Source of the DNA: Neobacillus sp. Marseille-Q6967
GTDB lineage: Bacteria; Bacillota; Bacilli; Bacillales; Cytobacillaceae
Reading direction: 5' to 3'
Length of the DNA: 64,000 nt
NCBI RefSeq assembly: GCF_946151075.1
Contig: NZ_CAMGZB010000001.1
Span: 2,098,001 to 2,162,000 of the forward strand
Position numbers and translations under genes: made by a program
Notes under the pieces: generated by a model
Databases searched by the model: none
What the model saw: the letters and a program-made list of their open reading frames with translations, nothing else
Told to the model about the DNA's origin: nothing
In this document: piece by piece, positions 1 to 7,106 of the stretch
How positions within the stretch are numbered: position 1 is the first letter of the stretch
How the letters are laid out: every line of letters starts with the position of its first letter

Positions 1-114
1 CTGTTTTGTACGTTATTAGGGTCAGTTCAATATTTTATTAACAAAGAAGGATGGAATAAAGTCGCTAGAACAGGCAGGAAATATCATATTGAACAGGAAG
101 GGAAATTTTTTTAG
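1..114 (+). CDS. C-terminal end of a glycosyltransferase-like protein (partial)
   Basis: An open frame enters from the left edge and ends with TAG at 112-114, leaving 37 codons. The residues contain EGWNKVARTGR, resembling the basic C-terminal tail that follows the last membrane helix of processive family 2 glycosyltransferases. The start and catalytic domain lie outside the window, so the family call rests on the tail alone. A short hairpin with a T-run follows directly, consistent with the end of a transcript. Confidence 0.4.
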   Translation: MFCTLLGSVQYFINKEGWNKVARTGRKYHIEQEGKFF

Positions 115-120
115 GGAAAG

Positions 121-147
121 ACGTTCTATATATTGAACGTTTTTTTC
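121..147 (+). terminator. Intrinsic terminator after the left-edge gene
   Basis: ACGTTC at 121-126 pairs with GAACGT at 135-140, followed by seven T. The stem is only six base pairs, so strength is uncertain. Confidence 0.55.
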
Positions 148-196
148 TTTATAGTAATTTTTGCTGTTGTGTTTTGTTAAAACTTATTACTAGTGC

Positions 197-835
197 CTAT
201 ACTGTGGGAAATAACCACATGTGTAATAGGGAAAGCGAAGAGAGGAAGGTTAAGCAAATTAATACAGAAAGTCCTGTTCTTAATGCTTTGAGTCTTATTC
301 CTGAAAATAAGAATGAAGCACATAAGCTGAACCATACAATGGTTGTAAATATGATCATACCATTAAGAAAGTAATAAGGAATGATTCCCCAATAAGACAT
401 AATACCTAATATACAACTTAAAAGTAGGGGGAAATACAAATCCCTGCCTCTTTGTATTACAGTCTCACTCTTTTGCTTTAACAATTTATTTGATAATACA
501 GGATATAAAAAGTAAGGTAGGACAAGTCCAAATAATATCCCTGTAACCAATCTACGTAAATTATTTGATTCGAAAAGATGCAAATAAGATCCTAACCCAT
601 CGATTATTAATGGCAGTATAAATAATAGAAGAAAGAAGCTCATTCTTATAGAAGGAATAGTAATACTCTTTTTCCTTTTAGACATAATTAAATAAGAAAG
701 AGTTGAAAATATCCCTACATATATGCCAGTATCCCGTGCACAAACCGATAATGTTTCTCCGGAAATAGTCAGCGATCGTTCTTCAATCTGGTGGCAAATC
801 GCCCGGCCGAAGAAGTGCAAAAATTCATCAAGCAT
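197..835 (-). CDS. DUF2085 family membrane protein
   Basis: A 212-residue predicted integral membrane protein. The N-terminus carries the paired motifs of DUF2085: CHQ at residues 14-16 and CARDTGIY at 32-39. About five hydrophobic segments follow. The biochemical role of this family is not known to me; the Cys/His pairs suggest metal or redox chemistry, which is inference. The start at 835 is preferred over the GTG at 844 because AGGAG lies eight bases upstream. It is read in the same direction as the small membrane gene on its 5' side, which ends about 50 bases away. Confidence 0.72.
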   Translation of the reverse strand: MLDEFLHFFGRAICHQIEERSLTISGETLSVCARDTGIYVGIFSTLSYLIMSKRKKSITIPSIRMSFFLLLFILPLIIDGLGSYLHLFESNNLRRLVTGILFGLVLPYFLYPVLSNKLLKQKSETVIQRGRDLYFPLLLSCILGIMSYWGIIPYYFLNGMIIFTTIVWFSLCASFLFSGIRLKALRTGLSVLICLTFLSSLSLLHMWLFPTV

Positions 836-855
836 TCTTATCACTCCTATTTTAA

Positions 856-883
856 GAACCCAATTCGCGAAAGAATTGGGTTC
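856..883 (-). terminator. Hairpin between the two leftmost minus-strand genes
   Basis: An 11-bp perfect stem, GAACCCAATTC at 856-866 with GAATTGGGTTC at 873-883, lies just downstream of the small membrane gene and just upstream of the DUF2085 ribosome binding site. The following tract on the minus strand is only weakly T-rich, so it could be a terminator or a leader hairpin. Confidence 0.5.
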
Positions 884-889
884 AAAAAG

Positions 890-1108
890 TTAATATGTCA
901 TAAAGGCCGGGGCAATTGAGAGGGCTGACAGGGCGAACCAGCAAATACAGCTGAGGACAATTGAAACGATCCCGACGATTAAGCAGTTTTTCCCAATTAA
1001 CTTTTTACCAGGGTCTGAATCATTCATCCACACAATTCCTAAAATAATCCCGACTACCGGAATGATGAATGATAAAATGTATAAAAGGACTCTTTGACCA
1101 CTCGACAC
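890..1108 (-). CDS. Small two-helix membrane protein, unknown function
   Basis: A 72-residue protein with two hydrophobic stretches (about residues 7-25 and 38-62) separated by a charged loop with WMNDSDPGKK. I do not recognise a named family. The GTG at 1108 is chosen as start because GGAGGGG stands six bases ahead of it; the frame extends upstream to 1156 but nothing resembling a ribosome binding site precedes the earlier ATG codons. Confidence 0.55.
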   Translation of the reverse strand: MSSGQRVLLYILSFIIPVVGIILGIVWMNDSDPGKKLIGKNCLIVGIVSIVLSCICWFALSALSIAPAFMTY

Positions 1109-1281
1109 ATGTATCCCCTCCGTGTCCATTCTAAGTTGTATTCCCCATAAATACACACTCTTTCAATACATATGAACTAGGAATCGGGAATTTGCCTGTC
1201 CCTTTGAATTAAGAAGGTGAAAGGTTATAAATATCTAGTGAAAAAAAGTTATAGGATTGTTCACATATTAAAGTAACAATT

Positions 1282-1300
1282 AACAATAATTTGATATAAT
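1282..1300 (+). promoter_or_regulatory. Extended -10 promoter for the AI-2E-family transporter
   Basis: TATAAT at 1295-1300 is preceded by TG one base upstream, an extended -10 element. No good -35 box is visible at 16-18 bases. It lies about 50 bases before the transporter start and nothing else is nearby. Confidence 0.5.
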
Positions 1301-1347
1301 AAACTTATTAACTAAGGACATAGAAAAATGGGGTTTGGTATATAAAG

Positions 1348-2349
1348 ATGATGAATAAATTACTTCAAAGCAGCAGCATTAAACGAATTTTAATTTTTGT
1401 TCTGATAGCGGGGATTATTTATGCCGTTAGTGACATGATTAATTTAATCCTCTTTACGTTTATATTTACTTTTTTGATGGATCGGTTAGTAAGTTTCTTA
1501 TCCTTGAAGGTTTCGTTAAATAGAAGACTTTTAGTTATTATTTCCTATAGCAGTATTGTTGGATTGCTTTCATATGCGATTGTGAAGTATTTACCAATGA
1601 TTATTTATGAAATCAAGCAATTGGTATTACAATTAACTGCTTTCTATACTGCTAAGCATGACAATATTATTTTAAATTATATTGTTGGCCAGCTTGAGGA
1701 AATAAATATTTCGAGCTATTTTGAAAAAGGTTTTACCTTTTTAATTAACTATTTTACGGATATTAGTACTTTTACTCTTCAAATTCTTTTAGCGCTTTTA
1801 TTGAGTTTGTTCTTCTTGTTAGAGAAACCAAGGTTAATTGAATTTACGAAAAAGTTCAAAACAAGTAAAGTAGCCTCCATTTATGCTGAAATTGAATTCT
1901 TTGCTGAAAAGTTTGTCAGAACGTTCGGGAAAGTTATTGAGGCACAGATTATCATCGCCATTGTAAACTGTATCTTAACGACGATTTCACTATGGCTGAT
2001 GGGATTCCCGCAATTGGTCGGTTTGTCGATTATGATCCTTTTCTTAGGACTAATTCCTGTCGCCGGTGTGATTATCTCACTTATTCCGTTGGTTGTGATC
2101 GCCTATAGTATTGGCGGAATCATTAAAGTTCTTTATGTCTTTATCGCGATTATGATTATCCACGCGATTGAAGCATACATCTTAAATCCAAAATTAATGT
2201 CATCTAAGACGAATTTACCTGTTTTCTATACCTTTATTGTATTGATCTTCTCGGAGCACTTCTTTGGAGTCTGGGGGCTAATTGTAGGGATACCGGTATT
2301 TGTCTTCCTCTTAGATGTCTTAGAAGTAACTGAAACGAAAAAAGCATAG
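1348..2349 (+). CDS. AI-2E transporter family (UPF0118) membrane protein
   Basis: 333 residues with the pattern of the UPF0118/PerM family: paired N-terminal helices, a long extracytoplasmic segment around residues 70-140, then clustered C-terminal helices with FLGLIPVAG (about 230-238) and a final segment with FGVWGLIVGIPVFVF. The family has been linked to export of autoinducer-2, ions or Na+/Li+ exchange depending on member, so substrate is open. Two ATGs (1348, 1351) are possible and only a weak GGGG precedes them. It is transcribed alone, ending in a hairpin terminator. Confidence 0.8.
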   Translation: MMNKLLQSSSIKRILIFVLIAGIIYAVSDMINLILFTFIFTFLMDRLVSFLSLKVSLNRRLLVIISYSSIVGLLSYAIVKYLPMIIYEIKQLVLQLTAFYTAKHDNIILNYIVGQLEEINISSYFEKGFTFLINYFTDISTFTLQILLALLLSLFFLLEKPRLIEFTKKFKTSKVASIYAEIEFFAEKFVRTFGKVIEAQIIIAIVNCILTTISLWLMGFPQLVGLSIMILFLGLIPVAGVIISLIPLVVIAYSIGGIIKVLYVFIAIMIIHAIEAYILNPKLMSSKTNLPVFYTFIVLIFSEHFFGVWGLIVGIPVFVFLLDVLEVTETKKA

Positions 2350-2362
2350 TCTGAAAAAAATG

Positions 2363-2396
2363 ACTCATCCTATTAGGGATGGGTTTTGTTTTTTCT
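2363..2396 (+). terminator. Terminator after the AI-2E-family gene
   Basis: ACTCATCC (2363-2370) pairs with GGATGGGT (2377-2384, one G-T pair), followed by TTTTGTTTTTT. Confidence 0.75.
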
Positions 2397-2448
2397 AATG
2401 GCTAATATGGTATGCTAGTTTTATAAAATGTTTGAGGGGGAAATTTCA

Positions 2449-2685
2449 ATGAGCGAATGCAAATTGGATCATACGCATGAGGACGTAAAAAATAAATTTG
2501 AGTCACAGGCAGAATTTTTACCAGAGGACATGAAACCATTATTCGAGCAGTTTTTTTCCGAAGAGCATACGCAGGACTTATTAAATGAAGTATTTCATCT
2601 TTTGAAAAAATATGACTTAGCATCAGAAGAAGAAAAAAGCGCAAGAAATAACCGTTTATACATGGTATTCAAAAACGTCGATTAA
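2449..2685 (+). CDS. Small acidic protein, unknown function
   Basis: A 78-residue soluble, strongly acidic protein with predicted helices, rich in Glu, Asp, Phe and Leu (for example PEDMKPLFEQFF). I do not recognise its family. Start 2449 is supported by GAGGGGGA seven bases upstream; an in-frame ATG at 2428 lacks such a site. It stands alone between two terminators and so is probably its own transcript. Confidence 0.55.
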   Translation: MSECKLDHTHEDVKNKFESQAEFLPEDMKPLFEQFFSEEHTQDLLNEVFHLLKKYDLASEEEKSARNNRLYMVFKNVD

Positions 2686-2691
2686 AAGTGG

Positions 2692-2722
2692 GGCTGGCTT
2701 ACCTATGAGCCAGCCATTTTTT
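2692..2722 (+). terminator. Terminator after the small acidic gene
   Basis: GGCTGGCT (2692-2699) and AGCCAGCC (2708-2715) form an 8-bp stem followed by a seven-base mostly-T tail. Confidence 0.85.
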
Positions 2723-2781
2723 AATGGATTGTACACGAAATCGGGCTGAAAACGGCCATCCTTTACGGTAATGGTTTTTGT

Positions 2782-2884
2782 TTATTCGGATCCTAATCCC
2801 TTAAACATACGCATGATTTCCTGAACAGTCATATTCGATTTCTTCTCACCAACAGTATTACCTTTGTTACGATTATTTTAGCAT
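2782..2884 (-). pseudogene. Possible tiny or frameshifted coding remnant
   Basis: On the minus strand a frame ending with TAA at 2782-2784 reads a protein-like, lysine-rich stretch ending MTVQEIMRMFKGLGSE. The whole readable stretch is about 31 codons, but the ATG at 2884-2882 is one base out of frame with it. The internal ATG at 2832 would give only 16 residues, with GGTGAG about 12 bases upstream. It is either a degraded small gene, a very small real gene, or chance. Confidence 0.25.
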
Positions 2885-2996
2885 CCTAAGGCGATTTTTT
2901 CCTATTTAGGAAATTTTCGATATAGCGTCCATAAACAAATGAAATAAGCGTTTATTGAAAATATTAAAGAGTAAATCAAATGGAAGAAGGGATATG

Positions 2997-3974
2997 ATGG
3001 GGGAATTATTTTTGTTATTAAAAAAAGGAAATAAATCAGCGCTGATTGCTACGATTGTGAATACTATTATTGCAATTGCCAAAGGTGTGGCATATACCTT
3101 TACAGGAAATGTAGCGATGTTTGCTGAAACAATGCACAGCCTTGGTGATGCTGCCAACCAATTTTTTGTTTTTATCGGTTCCGCCTTAAGTAAAAAGTCA
3201 CCGACAGAAAGGTTTCCCAACGGATTTGGCCGCTTGGTTAATTTAGTGCTGCTGGGGGCTGTATTAATCGTCGGAATTATGGCTTTTGAAACGATCCGTG
3301 AAGGATATCATCATATTCTTCACCCTGTTGAATCTGGTGGGTTTCTGATTAATGTAAGTGTTCTTGCCTTTGCACTTATTCTTGAGATTTACGTTCTCTA
3401 TAAAGCAATGAAAGAAGTGCTGCATGAAGTTGGGGTAGAAGCGGCAGGGCCGGGTATTTTTATTAAAAGTTTCGCCTATCTCGGAAGGGCTAAACCTGCC
3501 ACAAAATTGGTTTTTTTAGAAGATTTGGTAGCTACAAGCGGAGGTTTGCTGGCCATTATTGCGGTTGTTATTTCTTACTTCACTGGCATCCTTTGGATCG
3601 AAGGGGCCGCATCGATTCTAATTGGACTGATGATGTTCTTTGTTGTCGGACGGGTATTTTTGGATAATGCAGCCGGAGTCATTGGCCGGGCTGATGAAGA
3701 AATGGAAGAGAAAATTGGCCAATTAGTTATGATGGATCCTGATGTAAAGGATATTCAAGATCTTACGGTTATAAAAGAAGGGGAAGACTTGCATGTTGAA
3801 TTGGAAATCGAAATTGATCCAAGGCTCACCATTGCAGCTGCTGATGATATCAAAGACCGTTTACAGGAAAAAATTATGGCAGAAAAAGGGGTTGTGGATG
3901 TAACCATCGAGTTTGATGAGGAAGACAATATTCGTTCGTGGACACCAGGAAAGGAACCAGAACCCGCTAAATAA
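2997..3974 (+). CDS. Cation diffusion facilitator (CDF) family transporter
   Basis: 325 residues. The CDF fold is recognisable: HSLGDA in helix 2 (the HxxxD metal site), several further helices, then a soluble C-terminal domain rich in Asp/Glu (QDLTVIKEGEDLHVELEIEID). CDF proteins exchange Zn2+, Mn2+ or similar divalent metals for protons across the membrane. Helix 5 has FLEDLVATSGG, an EDxxA pattern rather than the common HxxxD, so metal choice is unclear. Start 2997 is preferred (AGAAGG six bases upstream); 2994 and a TTG at 2955 are alternatives. Single-gene unit with a terminator behind it. Confidence 0.82.
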   Translation: MGELFLLLKKGNKSALIATIVNTIIAIAKGVAYTFTGNVAMFAETMHSLGDAANQFFVFIGSALSKKSPTERFPNGFGRLVNLVLLGAVLIVGIMAFETIREGYHHILHPVESGGFLINVSVLAFALILEIYVLYKAMKEVLHEVGVEAAGPGIFIKSFAYLGRAKPATKLVFLEDLVATSGGLLAIIAVVISYFTGILWIEGAASILIGLMMFFVVGRVFLDNAAGVIGRADEEMEEKIGQLVMMDPDVKDIQDLTVIKEGEDLHVELEIEIDPRLTIAAADDIKDRLQEKIMAEKGVVDVTIEFDEEDNIRSWTPGKEPEPAK

Positions 3975-4006
3975 GGCTCGCATCTCTATCATGCGAGCCT
4001 CTTTTA
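3975..4006. terminator. Bidirectional terminator between convergent genes
   Basis: GGCTCGCA (3975-3982) and TGCGAGCC (3992-3999) form an 8-bp stem with a T-rich tail to the right and A-rich flank to the left, serving the CDF gene and the convergent thioesterase gene. Confidence 0.8.
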
Positions 4007-4519
4007 TTACTCCCAAGGTTTATTTGTAGTAAAATAGCTTGCCAGTTCCTTACTGTTTTTTCTGTGTATTTTTCGATTTTCTGCTCGTTCTTTACCCGTT
4101 TCATGCAGCTTTTTTTCCTCCACCGTTTCGGGGATAATACCGGGAACTTTTGTGGGCTTGCCATTCTCATCTAAAGCAACAAACGTTAAAAAGGCAGTAG
4201 CCGCTATTTTTCGATTACCGGTAATTAAATTTTCAGCGATAATTTTTACAAAAACCTCCATCGATGAAGTGCCCGTCCAGGTGACAAATGATTCGAAACA
4301 AACGGAATCCTGCTGGGTAATTGGACTAAGGAAGTCCACGGAGTCAGTGGAGGCAGTTACACATTCTCTCCGGCAATGTCTTACTGCGGAAATTGAAGCA
4401 ACCATGTCCACATCACTCATTAATTTTCCTCCAAACATCGTATTGTGATTGTTCACATCGTTGGGGAAGATACGGCTTGTTCTAACCACTCTTGATTCAT
4501 TACAGGTTTTGGCTTCCAT
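4007..4519 (-). CDS. Acyl-CoA thioesterase, hotdog fold (YkhA-like)
   Basis: 170 residues of a single hotdog domain. The family pattern is clear near the N-terminus: FPNDVNNHNTMFGGKLMSD, with the Asn/Asp region used for thioester hydrolysis, and later VDFLSPI and a basic, lysine-rich tail from about residue 130. It should cleave acyl-CoA to free acid and CoA in the cytoplasm. GGAGG lies seven bases before the ATG at 4519. Transcribed alone, convergent with the CDF gene. Confidence 0.85.
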   Translation of the reverse strand: MEAKTCNESRVVRTSRIFPNDVNNHNTMFGGKLMSDVDMVASISAVRHCRRECVTASTDSVDFLSPITQQDSVCFESFVTWTGTSSMEVFVKIIAENLITGNRKIAATAFLTFVALDENGKPTKVPGIIPETVEEKKLHETGKERAENRKIHRKNSKELASYFTTNKPWE

Positions 4520-4678
4520 AAGGTCCTCCGTTTAAGTAAAAATTTACCTATACCATATCATTCTCCATCATCCTGTTCAATAATCATGATTTTCATTGTC
4601 GAATAACGGTCGGGATATGAGCGAAGGATAAGCAATTATGATACATTACTTATATGAAAATAGATTGGGGGTACTAGG

Positions 4679-5494
4679 ATGCAAAGGGAAATAATGAAAG
4701 CACTAAATGTAAAGGCAGAGATAAATCCAATGGAGGAAATCCGCCTTCGTATTGATTTTTTAAAAAATTACTTATTAAAAACGAAAGCAAAGGGCTATGT
4801 ACTTGGAATCAGCGGCGGGCAGGATTCAACACTTGCGGGGCGCTTGACCCAGCTTGCCGTGGAAGAACTTCGGTCAGAAGGAACGGAGGCGTTATTTATT
4901 GCCGTTCGACTTCCTTACGGTGTGCAGCAGGATGAGGACGATGCTCAGCGGTCATTGGCGTTTATTAAAGCTGACCAGGAATATAGCTTCAACATTAAGG
5001 AAGCGGTTGATGACGTCCAAAAAGAATATAATGCCACAACAAAAACAGAACCGTTAAGTGATTATCATAAAGGAAATGTGAAAGCCAGAATGAGAATGAT
5101 TGCTCAATATGCCTTCGGAGGTATGGAAGGTCTGTTGGTAGTTGGAACCGATCATGCAGCAGAAGCAGTTACAGGCTTTTTCACCAAATATGGTGACGGC
5201 GGCGCAGACGTTCTACCTTTAACAGGCTTGACGAAGCGGCAGGGGAAAGCCTTGTTAAAAGAACTGGGTGCTGATGAACGACTATACTTAAAAGTGCCAA
5301 CTGCAGATTTACTGGATCAAAAACCCGGTCAGGCAGACGAAACCGAGTTAGGCATTACATATGATGATATTGACGATTATTTAGAAGGAAAACCGGTCAC
5401 AAGTGAAGTGGCAGCAAAACTTGAATATCGCTATATCATCACTGAACATAAGCGCAGACCGCCAACCAGCATGTTCGACACCTGGTGGAAATAA
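4679..5494 (+). CDS. nadE: Ammonia-dependent NAD+ synthetase
   Basis: 271 residues, the normal length for the glutaminase-less bacterial NadE. It converts deamido-NAD+ with ATP and ammonia to NAD+. The PP-loop ATP motif SGGQDS is at residues 45-50; [26 protein letters not shown] in the middle is the conserved deamido-NAD/ATP binding region. GGGGG precedes the ATG. The stop codon sits on the first bases of a 125-bp tandem repeat, so any native terminator has been displaced. Confidence 0.95.
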   Translation: MQREIMKALNVKAEINPMEEIRLRIDFLKNYLLKTKAKGYVLGISGGQDSTLAGRLTQLAVEELRSEGTEALFIAVRLPYGVQQDEDDAQRSLAFIKADQEYSFNIKEAVDDVQKEYNATTKTEPLSDYHKGNVKARMRMIAQYAFGGMEGLLVVGTDHAAEAVTGFFTKYGDGGADVLPLTGLTKRQGKALLKELGADERLYLKVPTADLLDQKPGQADETELGITYDDIDDYLEGKPVTSEVAAKLEYRYIITEHKRRPPTSMFDTWWK

Positions 5495-5884
5495 GAAAAG
5501 CGGAAAGCGCCCGTTTATCGGCGACTAGCATAAGGCGAGCCGGCAGGAAGGTTGTTTTGTAACCTTCATGACGGATTGACTTATGCCTCGAGCCGATGGC
5601 GCTTAAAGCTAGACAATAAGAAAAGCGGAAAGCGCCCGTTTATCGGCGACTAGCATAAGGCGAGCCGGCAGGAAGGTTGTTTTGTAACCTTCATGACGGA
5701 TTGACTTATGCCTCGAGCCGATGGCGCTTGAAGCTAGACAATAAGAAAAGCGGAAAGCGCCCGTTTATCGGCGACTAGCATAAGGCGAGCCGGCAGGAAG
5801 GTTGTTTTGTAACCTTCATGACGGATTGACTTATGCCTCGAGCCGATGGCGCTTGAAGCTAGACAATAAGAAAAGCGGAAAGCG
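5491..5884 (+). repeat. Three tandem copies of a 125-bp palindromic element plus a stub
   Basis: Units begin at 5491, 5616 and 5741, each exactly 125 bp; a fourth copy stops after about 19 bases at 5866-5884. By eye the copies differ at one base (TTAAAGC in copy 1, TTGAAGC in copies 2 and 3). Each unit can fold on itself: GAAGGTT/AACCTTC around a TGTTTTG-like loop, flanked by GCATAAG/CTTATGC and AGCGCC/GGCGCT. A diverged inverted relative lies at 63656-63776. The array fills the gap between nadE and the MASE3 gene; no gene is seen inside it. Confidence 0.93.
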
Positions 5885-5911
5885 GAAGGCTGAACAAAAA
5901 GGCCTTCCGCT
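5881..5911 (+). other. Perfect hairpin at the right edge of the repeat array
   Basis: AGCGGAAGGC (5881-5890) pairs with GCCTTCCGCT (5902-5911). No T-run follows, so it is not a good intrinsic terminator. It overlaps the region into which the downstream MASE3 reading frame extends. Confidence 0.6.
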
Positions 5912-5925
5912 ATGTCGCCATCCAT

Positions 5926-6945
5926 ATGATATTAGAAGTAATTTGTATCGCGATTTCAGCAGTTATTTTTTTGTATAGCGTAAAAAATTTTACCGTAACA
6001 AGATCCAGCAGGATGCTCCTGCTATCATTCACCTTTTTAATCGTAGGCCTTACGGATCTTCTCCACACCTTGTCCTTTAAAGGAATGCCCTTCTTTATAA
6101 CCGAAAGCTCAGTCCAAAAAGCTACTTGGTTTTGGATTGCAGCCAGAGGGCTTCAAGCTGTGCTTATGCTTTGTCTTTTATTACTGCCGGATCGAAAAAT
6201 TAAGCGCGGGATAGGTACAATCAGCTTACTAGTAGGATTCTTCCTAACCATAATGCTGAGTTCTTTTATCATCTTACAAGAGAGCAATCTGCCTCTGCTC
6301 GTAGTGGAAGGGGAAGGAACAACGCTTATAAAAAATGGAATCGAGTATGTTATTAGCGTATTCTTATTTATTTCGCTAGTCGTGTGTTTGTACCAGTACT
6401 ATTTAAAAAAAGAGGAAGCAACCTTATACTTTGGACTCGCCATGGTATTTTCCCTCTTAACCGAATTAATTTTTACCATCTATACGAGTGTTTTTGATCT
6501 TGATAACTTCTTAGGCCACATTTATAAAGTATTTGGCTTTTGTCTCATCTTAAAAGCCTGCTATTTTGCAAAAGATCAACGGGAAGCGGATTCCATTGAA
6601 AAACATCCCTTTTCCAGCCATCCAGGAATGTTTTTTCAATTAAAAAAGAAAGCCAGTCAATTTATTTGTGTCAAGGTAGATGGTCAATTATTAGAGAAAA
6701 TCGGTTACCATCAAGAAGAAATCATTGGCAGGCCGTTGTCAGAAGTATTTCCAATTATCGATGACCATTTCGATGATTATTGCCGATTATCCGAAAAACT
6801 CCAAGATTCCGTTACCTTTGGGATCCCCTATTTGGATAAATCATTATTATTTACCATTTGTCCGTCGGTTGACGAAAATGATCAGGATGTTATACTAGGA
6901 AATGTGCTGGACACTACGAAAGTCCATTTTGAAATGAATACATGA
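5926..6945 (+). CDS. MASE3-PAS sensor protein lacking an output domain, possibly 5' truncated
   Basis: 339 residues: about seven hydrophobic segments over residues 1-215 with the MASE3 hallmark DLLHTLSFKGM (about 44-54), then a PAS-like domain (LEKIGYHQEEIIGRPLSEVF, about 258-277) ending near residue 335. MASE3 normally senses for a histidine kinase, GGDEF or similar output, none of which follows. No ribosome binding site precedes the ATG. The same frame is open back to 5863 and reads AFRYVAIHMILE, which resembles the usual MASE3 beginning, so the original start may have been lost to the repeat array. It may be non-functional or a stand-alone sensor. Confidence 0.6.
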   Translation: MILEVICIAISAVIFLYSVKNFTVTRSSRMLLLSFTFLIVGLTDLLHTLSFKGMPFFITESSVQKATWFWIAARGLQAVLMLCLLLLPDRKIKRGIGTISLLVGFFLTIMLSSFIILQESNLPLLVVEGEGTTLIKNGIEYVISVFLFISLVVCLYQYYLKKEEATLYFGLAMVFSLLTELIFTIYTSVFDLDNFLGHIYKVFGFCLILKACYFAKDQREADSIEKHPFSSHPGMFFQLKKKASQFICVKVDGQLLEKIGYHQEEIIGRPLSEVFPIIDDHFDDYCRLSEKLQDSVTFGIPYLDKSLLFTICPSVDENDQDVILGNVLDTTKVHFEMNT

Positions 6946-6963
6946 TGAAAATAGTGTACACGT

Positions 6964-6998
6964 AGTAATGTAATGAGAGTTATATTACTATTTTTTTT
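6964..6998 (+). terminator. Terminator after the MASE3 gene
   Basis: AGTAATGTAA (6964-6973) pairs with TTATATTACT (6980-6989) with one mismatch, followed by a run of eight T. Confidence 0.75.
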
Positions 6999-7032
6999 GT
7001 TTTCATTTAGTTATACTAAGATAATTTTTCTA

Positions 7033-7061
7033 TTGACGAAAAAGATATAGGCTTTTATTCT
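7033..7061 (+). promoter_or_regulatory. SigA-type promoter of the APC transporter gene
   Basis: TTGACG at 7033-7038 and TATTCT at 7056-7061 with a 17-bp spacer, 45 bases before the transporter start. Confidence 0.65.
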
Positions 7062-7106
7062 TAAAAAGTCTTATTAATAAATATTCATCCCAAGGGGGTT
7101 AATATA

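Noticed and set aside
174..374. Plus-strand frame at the left edge
   Set aside because: Overlaps the well-supported DUF2085 gene on the other strand and has no good start signal.
5734..5925. Minus-strand frame between nadE and the MASE3 gene
   Set aside because: It is made of the 125-bp repeat and its edge hairpin, with no ribosome binding site.
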